Shown here: one piece after another, positions 6,067 to 7,646 of the stretch | Layout: every line of letters begins with the position of its first letter | Numbering within the stretch: the first letter of the stretch is position 1 | Source of the DNA: CAZEHS01 sp964649745 | GTDB taxonomy: Bacteria; Bacillota; Clostridia; Peptostreptococcales; Acidaminobacteraceae | NCBI GenBank assembly: GCA_964649745.1 | Contig: CAZYQI010000069.1 | Location: 1 to 7,646, forward strand | Reading direction: 5' to 3' | Length of the DNA: 7,646 bases | Notes under the pieces: model-generated | Told to the model about the DNA's origin: nothing | The model's input: only the letters and a program-made list of their open reading frames with translations | The model's database searches: none | Translations under genes and position numbers: made by a program

Positions 6067-6699
6067 CTATTTGCCTGCCTTGACGGCGTGTTGAACAGTG
6101 ACAAAACCACCCTTTGGACCTGGAACGGCACCTTTGATGAGGAGCAGATTGCGCTCTACGTCAACACGTACCAGTTCAAGATTTTGAACGGTGACTTTTT
6201 CATTGCCCATTCGGCCCGCCATGGTCTGACCTTTCAGAACGCGAGCGGGAGTACTGTTGGCGCCGAGTGAACCTACACCACGCTTGTACTTAGAACCGTG
6301 GGACATCGGGCCACGGGACTGATTCCAGCGTCGGATCGGACCCTCAGTACCTTTACCCTTTGAAGTACCGGATACATCTACCATCTGGCCTGCTTCGAAA
6401 AGGTCTGCACTGATTGCCTGACCCAGTGCGAAAGCGGACGGATCTTCCACATGGAATTCCAGAACGCATTTCTTGGGGGCCACGCCAGCTTTGGCAAAAT
6501 GCCCTTTTACGGGTTTGTTGAACGTTTTTTCTTTCGCATCTCCAAAAGCAACCTGGATTGCGTTGTAACCATCTGTCTCCACCGTTTTAATCTGTGTGAC
6601 AAAGATTGGACCTGCTTCGATGACGGTAACCGGGACCATGTTGCCATCTTCGTTGAACACTTGCGTCATACCAACTTTTTTGCCGATAATGCCTTTCAT
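6067..6699 (-). CDS. rplC: 50S ribosomal protein L3
   Basis: L3 binds 23S rRNA early in assembly and sends a long loop toward the peptidyl transferase centre. The product is 210 residues, normal for the family. Landmarks are the N-terminal KGIIGKKVGMTQVF (residues 2-15), a basic central extension from GTSKGKGTEGPIRRW to RGPMSHGSKYKRG (about 111-141), and the C-terminal AGRMGNEKVTVQNLELV (161-177) with LLLIKGAVPGPKGG. In the central loop, TEG replaces the more usual aromatic-X-G after GKG, a local variation near the tip of the extension. The gene follows rpsJ after a hairpin-containing 111-nt gap and precedes rplD by 27 nt. Confidence 0.98.
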   Translation of the reverse strand: MKGIIGKKVGMTQVFNEDGNMVPVTVIEAGPIFVTQIKTVETDGYNAIQVAFGDAKEKTFNKPVKGHFAKAGVAPKKCVLEFHVEDPSAFALGQAISADLFEAGQMVDVSGTSKGKGTEGPIRRWNQSRGPMSHGSKYKRGVGSLGANSTPARVLKGQTMAGRMGNEKVTVQNLELVRVDVERNLLLIKGAVPGPKGGFVTVQHAVKAGK

Positions 6700-6705
6700 T
6701 TGGAC

Positions 6706-6712
6706 ACCTCCC
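6706..6712 (-). promoter_or_regulatory. Ribosome binding site that fixes the rplC start
   Basis: GGGAGGT lies 6 nt before the ATG at 6697-6699. An in-frame ATG five codons upstream (6712-6714) overlaps this site and would add MGGVQ. The family begins at MKGIIGKKVGMT, so the downstream ATG is chosen. Confidence 0.92.
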
Positions 6713-6726
6713 AATGTTCTTACAGC

Positions 6727-6753
6727 GGATTACTACAATAAATGTAATCATCC
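6727..6753 (-). other. Hairpin in the rpsJ-rplC intergenic region
   Basis: On the minus strand GGATGATTACA pairs with TGTAGTAATCC through ten of eleven positions (one G.A mismatch, one U.G wobble) around a 5-nt A/T loop. What follows is GCTGTAAG, not a T-run, so it is not an intrinsic terminator. It lies 14 nt upstream of the rplC Shine-Dalgarno site. It might act as an RNA processing or stability element, or tune expression of rpsJ relative to the genes after it; this is inference. Confidence 0.55.
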
Positions 6754-6761
6754 TAAGCCAT

Positions 6762-6783
6762 GGGTCTAACTCTATTTAAACCC
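6762..6783 (-). other. Weak hairpin in the rpsJ-rplC intergenic region
   Basis: On the minus strand GGGTTT (6783-6778) can pair with AGACCC (6767-6762) through six base pairs, one of them U.G, around a 10-nt A/T-rich loop. No T-run follows. It is the first of two adjacent hairpins in this 111-nt gap. Alone it is weak and could be chance. Confidence 0.35.
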
Positions 6784-6810
6784 GTTTCTTAGTTTCGCTT
6801 TTAGTACTGC

Positions 6811-7128
6811 TTAAAGCTTGATCTCAATATCTACGCCAGCCGGCAGGTCGAGACGCATCAGAGCGTCTACCGTCTTTGGAGTAGGATTGAGGATGTCGAT
6901 GAGGCGCTTATGCGTTCTCATTTCGAACTGCTCGCGGGAATCCTTGTACTTATGGACTGCGCGAAGGATGGTGATGATTTCTTTCCGGGTTGGCAGAGGT
7001 ACGGGGCCGGACACTTCAGCGCCTGTACGCTTTGCGGTATCTACGATCTTGGCAGCTGAGCTGTCCAGCACCTTGTGATCGTAAGATTTCAAGCGGATAC
7101 GGATTTTTTGACCTGGTTTGTTCGTCAT
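6811..7128 (-). CDS. rpsJ: 30S ribosomal protein S10 (NusE)
   Basis: S10 is a 30S head protein. As NusE it also joins transcription antitermination complexes with NusB and links RNA polymerase to the ribosome through NusG. The product is 105 residues, the usual length. It shows the conserved N-terminal strand QKIRIRLKSYDH (residues 7-18), the GPVPLPT segment after the first helix, and the strongly conserved KDSREQFEMRTHKRL stretch, ending in GVDIEIKL as the family does. Many residues match the Bacillus subtilis protein as I remember it. It is the first gene after the operon promoter and leader, and is followed by an unusually long 111-nt gap before rplC. The start was chosen by its AAAGGAGG site; a seven-residue N-terminal extension is possible by frame but unlikely. 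Confidence 0.98.
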   Translation of the reverse strand: MTNKPGQKIRIRLKSYDHKVLDSSAAKIVDTAKRTGAEVSGPVPLPTRKEIITILRAVHKYKDSREQFEMRTHKRLIDILNPTPKTVDALMRLDLPAGVDIEIKL

Positions 7129-7135
7129 GAAATTT

Positions 7136-7143
7136 CCTCCTTT
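7136..7143 (-). promoter_or_regulatory. Ribosome binding site that fixes the rpsJ start
   Basis: AAAGGAGG sits 7 nt before the ATG at 7126-7128. An in-frame ATG seven codons upstream (7147-7149) would place this site inside the coding region and has no Shine-Dalgarno sequence of its own, so the downstream ATG is the real start. Confidence 0.93.
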
Positions 7144-7160
7144 TTTCATCGTACGCTGGT

Positions 7161-7316
7161 CTACATACGACGGGGATCACGCACACATTGCCGGGCGTTC
7201 ACAGTCCCAGTGTGAACGAGCACGATCCCGTCGCCTGCTTCTGTGAGCAGACTGTTCTCGGCAGAAATTCTCCCTCCGGCAAGGGTAACTTCCTGCTTCA
7301 TCGCAGACACAAACAT
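7161..7316 (-). other. 51-codon open frame in the S10 leader, coding status doubtful
   Basis: An uninterrupted frame runs from ATG at 7314-7316 to TAG at 7161-7163 and encodes 51 residues beginning MFVSAMKQEV and ending RQCVRDPRRM. I recognise no family and see no signal peptide or metal motif. The ATG lies only 8 nt after the -10 box, so there is no room for a Shine-Dalgarno site and translation would have to be leaderless. The next in-frame ATG (codon 6) also lacks one. The frame overlaps the long hairpin almost entirely, so selection on RNA structure could leave it open by chance. It is more likely a by-product of the structured leader than a gene. Confidence 0.15.
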
Positions 7317-7324
7317 GCTTTTAT

Positions 7325-7353
7325 ATTATACGAGAGAATATGCTGAATGTAAA
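7325..7353 (-). promoter_or_regulatory. Sigma-A-type promoter for the S10 operon
   Basis: On the minus strand a -35 box TTTACA (7348-7353, one mismatch to TTGACA) is separated by exactly 17 nt from a perfect -10 box TATAAT (7325-7330). An A/T-rich tract at about 7360-7376, just upstream of the -35 box, could act as an UP element, as expected at a strong ribosomal promoter. The predicted start of transcription is about 7317-7319, giving a leader of roughly 190 nt before rpsJ. No other promoter of comparable quality was seen between tuf and rpsJ. Confidence 0.88.
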
Positions 7354-7409
7354 TAGCTGTACAAAAATATTTTTTTGCCTGCTTAGTAATCACATCCGGC
7401 AACTTCTTA

Positions 7410-7477
7410 GCCACGGGTAACACGGATGAATCACTCTACAAAATGCCTTCTCTGTGTAAACCCGTGTTATCCGTGGC
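7410..7477. repeat. Imperfect inverted repeat (REP/MITE-like) between tuf and rpsJ
   Basis: The arms 7410-7425 and 7462-7477 are complementary over 16 positions with one mismatch (7417/7470, a G.U wobble in plus-strand RNA), around a 36-nt loop. Each arm carries the core CCACGG-R-TAACACGG. Neither arm is followed by a T-run on either strand, so this is not an ordinary intrinsic terminator. It lies between the tuf terminator and the S10 promoter and contains no gene. From memory, CCACGGATAACACGGAT-type sequences recur between genes in many environmental bacterial genomes, so a dispersed palindromic element is the likeliest reading. That identification is inference; the inverted repeat itself is seen directly. 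Confidence 0.75.
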
Positions 7478-7500
7478 CATGTGTTACTCTGCCAGCCTTT

Positions 7501-7533
7501 TAAAAAACAAGGGACCGGCGGACCGATCCCTTG
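7501..7533 (-). terminator. Rho-independent terminator after tuf
   Basis: Read on the minus strand, CAAGGGATCGG pairs with CCGGTCCCTTG, giving an 11-bp stem with one U.G wobble around a four-base TCCG loop (7508-7533). Six T residues follow at once (7507-7502). It begins 12 nt after the tuf stop codon and faces the same way, so it should end the upstream tuf transcript and separate it from the S10 operon, which has its own promoter further on. Confidence 0.93.
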
Positions 7534-7545
7534 CTGAAGATTTTA

Positions 7546-7646
7546 TTACGCGATGATGGTAGCTACTGCGCCAGCGCCTACTGTTCTGCCACCCTCACGG
7601 ATGGAGAAGTTCAGGCCGCCCTCGATAGCGATCGGTGCAATCAGCT
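7546..7646 (-). CDS. tuf: Elongation factor Tu, C-terminal end only (partial)
   Basis: This is the last 32 codons of EF-Tu, ending in a TAA stop; the rest lies beyond the right edge of the window. EF-Tu is the GTPase that carries aminoacyl-tRNA to the ribosomal A site. The visible part is the end of beta-barrel domain III, with the family signature REGGRTVGAGAVATII near the terminus. Two residues in the preceding strand (LNFSIREGG) differ from the common LRFAIREGG, which is mild divergence. A tuf gene just before rpsJ is the usual junction of the str and S10 operons in Bacillota. An intrinsic terminator begins 12 nt after the stop. The GTP-binding domain cannot be assessed from this window. 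Confidence 0.96.
   Translation of the reverse strand, partial: LIAPIAIEGGLNFSIREGGRTVGAGAVATIIA

Larger units (their letters stand above)
7129..7319 (-). promoter_or_regulatory. Structured 5' leader of the S10 operon mRNA
   Basis: This is the stretch of about 190 nt between the predicted transcription start and the rpsJ start codon. A long stem is visible: minus-strand positions 7233-7220 pair with 7182-7168 as 14 base pairs with one bulged C and two G.U pairs. It encloses a perfect 7-bp hairpin (GTTCACA/TGTGAAC, 7197-7217, 7-nt loop). A second hairpin, GTCTGCT/AGCAGGC (7233-7252, 6-nt loop), abuts it upstream. No T-run follows either stem, so they do not form a standard attenuator. In E. 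coli the S10 leader is the target of L4 autoregulation. I see no clear match to that leader or to any riboswitch or T-box, so a regulatory role is inferred from length and structure only. The leader also contains a 51-codon open frame (7161-7316). Confidence 0.6.

Noticed and set aside
6735..6775. Possible second promoter in the rpsJ-rplC gap (TTAGAC, 17 nt, TACATT)
   Set aside because: The boxes match the sigma-A consensus poorly, the -35 box especially, and they overlap the hairpin.
7147..7149. Upstream ATG giving a 112-residue S10
   Set aside because: It has no Shine-Dalgarno site and would translate through the real ribosome binding site. The family N-terminus fits the ATG at 7126-7128.
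7129..7319. T-box or known metabolite riboswitch in the S10 leader
   Set aside because: No T-box-like TGGNACCGCG element and no recognisable riboswitch core was seen, and no terminator/antiterminator pair ends in a U-run.
7410..7477. The inverted repeat as a second terminator or as a CRISPR unit
   Set aside because: No T-run follows on either strand. There is only one pair of inverted arms and no series of direct repeats with spacers.

Overview
The window holds the front two-thirds of a bacterial S10-spc ribosomal protein operon. It lies entirely on the minus strand, so transcription runs from high to low coordinates. Reading in that direction, the window opens with the last 32 codons of tuf (EF-Tu) and a strong intrinsic terminator. 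An intergenic region of about 400 nt follows, and then sixteen ribosomal protein genes: rpsJ (S10), rplC (L3), rplD (L4), rplW (L23), rplB (L2), rpsS (S19), rplV (L22), rpsC (S3), rplP (L16), rpmC (L29), rpsQ (S17), rplN (L14), rplX (L24), rplE (L5), rpsN (zinc-type S14) and the first 99 codons of rpsH (S8), cut by the window edge. Order and content are the textbook bacterial arrangement. Every complete gene is intact and near its family's usual length; S3 has an unusually long tail.

The organism is most likely a member of the Bacillota, probably Clostridia. The evidence is tuf directly upstream of rpsJ, strong AGGAGG-type ribosome binding sites before almost every gene, the short 61-residue four-cysteine S14, a consensus sigma-A promoter, and Gram-positive-style S10, L3 and L16 sequences. 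I cannot name the genus.

The gene-poor stretch at 7129-7545 is the most informative part for regulation. It contains, in transcription order, the tuf terminator (7501-7533), an imperfect inverted repeat of REP/MITE character (7410-7477), a near-consensus sigma-A promoter (7325-7353), and an untranslated leader of about 190 nt (7129-7319). The leader can fold into a long hairpin, and it also happens to be open for 51 codons. The S10 operon is therefore probably transcribed independently of the upstream tuf/str operon, from a promoter followed by a structured leader.

Within the operon most junctions are 14-38 nt, or overlaps (rplD/rplW by 1 nt, rplP/rpmC by 14 nt), which suggests translational coupling. 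Two junctions are longer and hold hairpins without U-tracts: rpsJ-rplC (111 nt) and rplB-rpsS (72 nt). The products assemble into both subunits: early-binding proteins (L2, L3, L4, L22, L23, L24, S17), the 5S rRNA-binding L5, the tRNA-site and peptidyl-transferase neighbours L16 and L2, and the 30S head proteins S3, S10, S14 and S19.

I did not find a new defence, mobile or metabolic system here. The points worth checking are the structured S10 leader, the intergenic inverted repeat, the two internal hairpins and the S3 tail.
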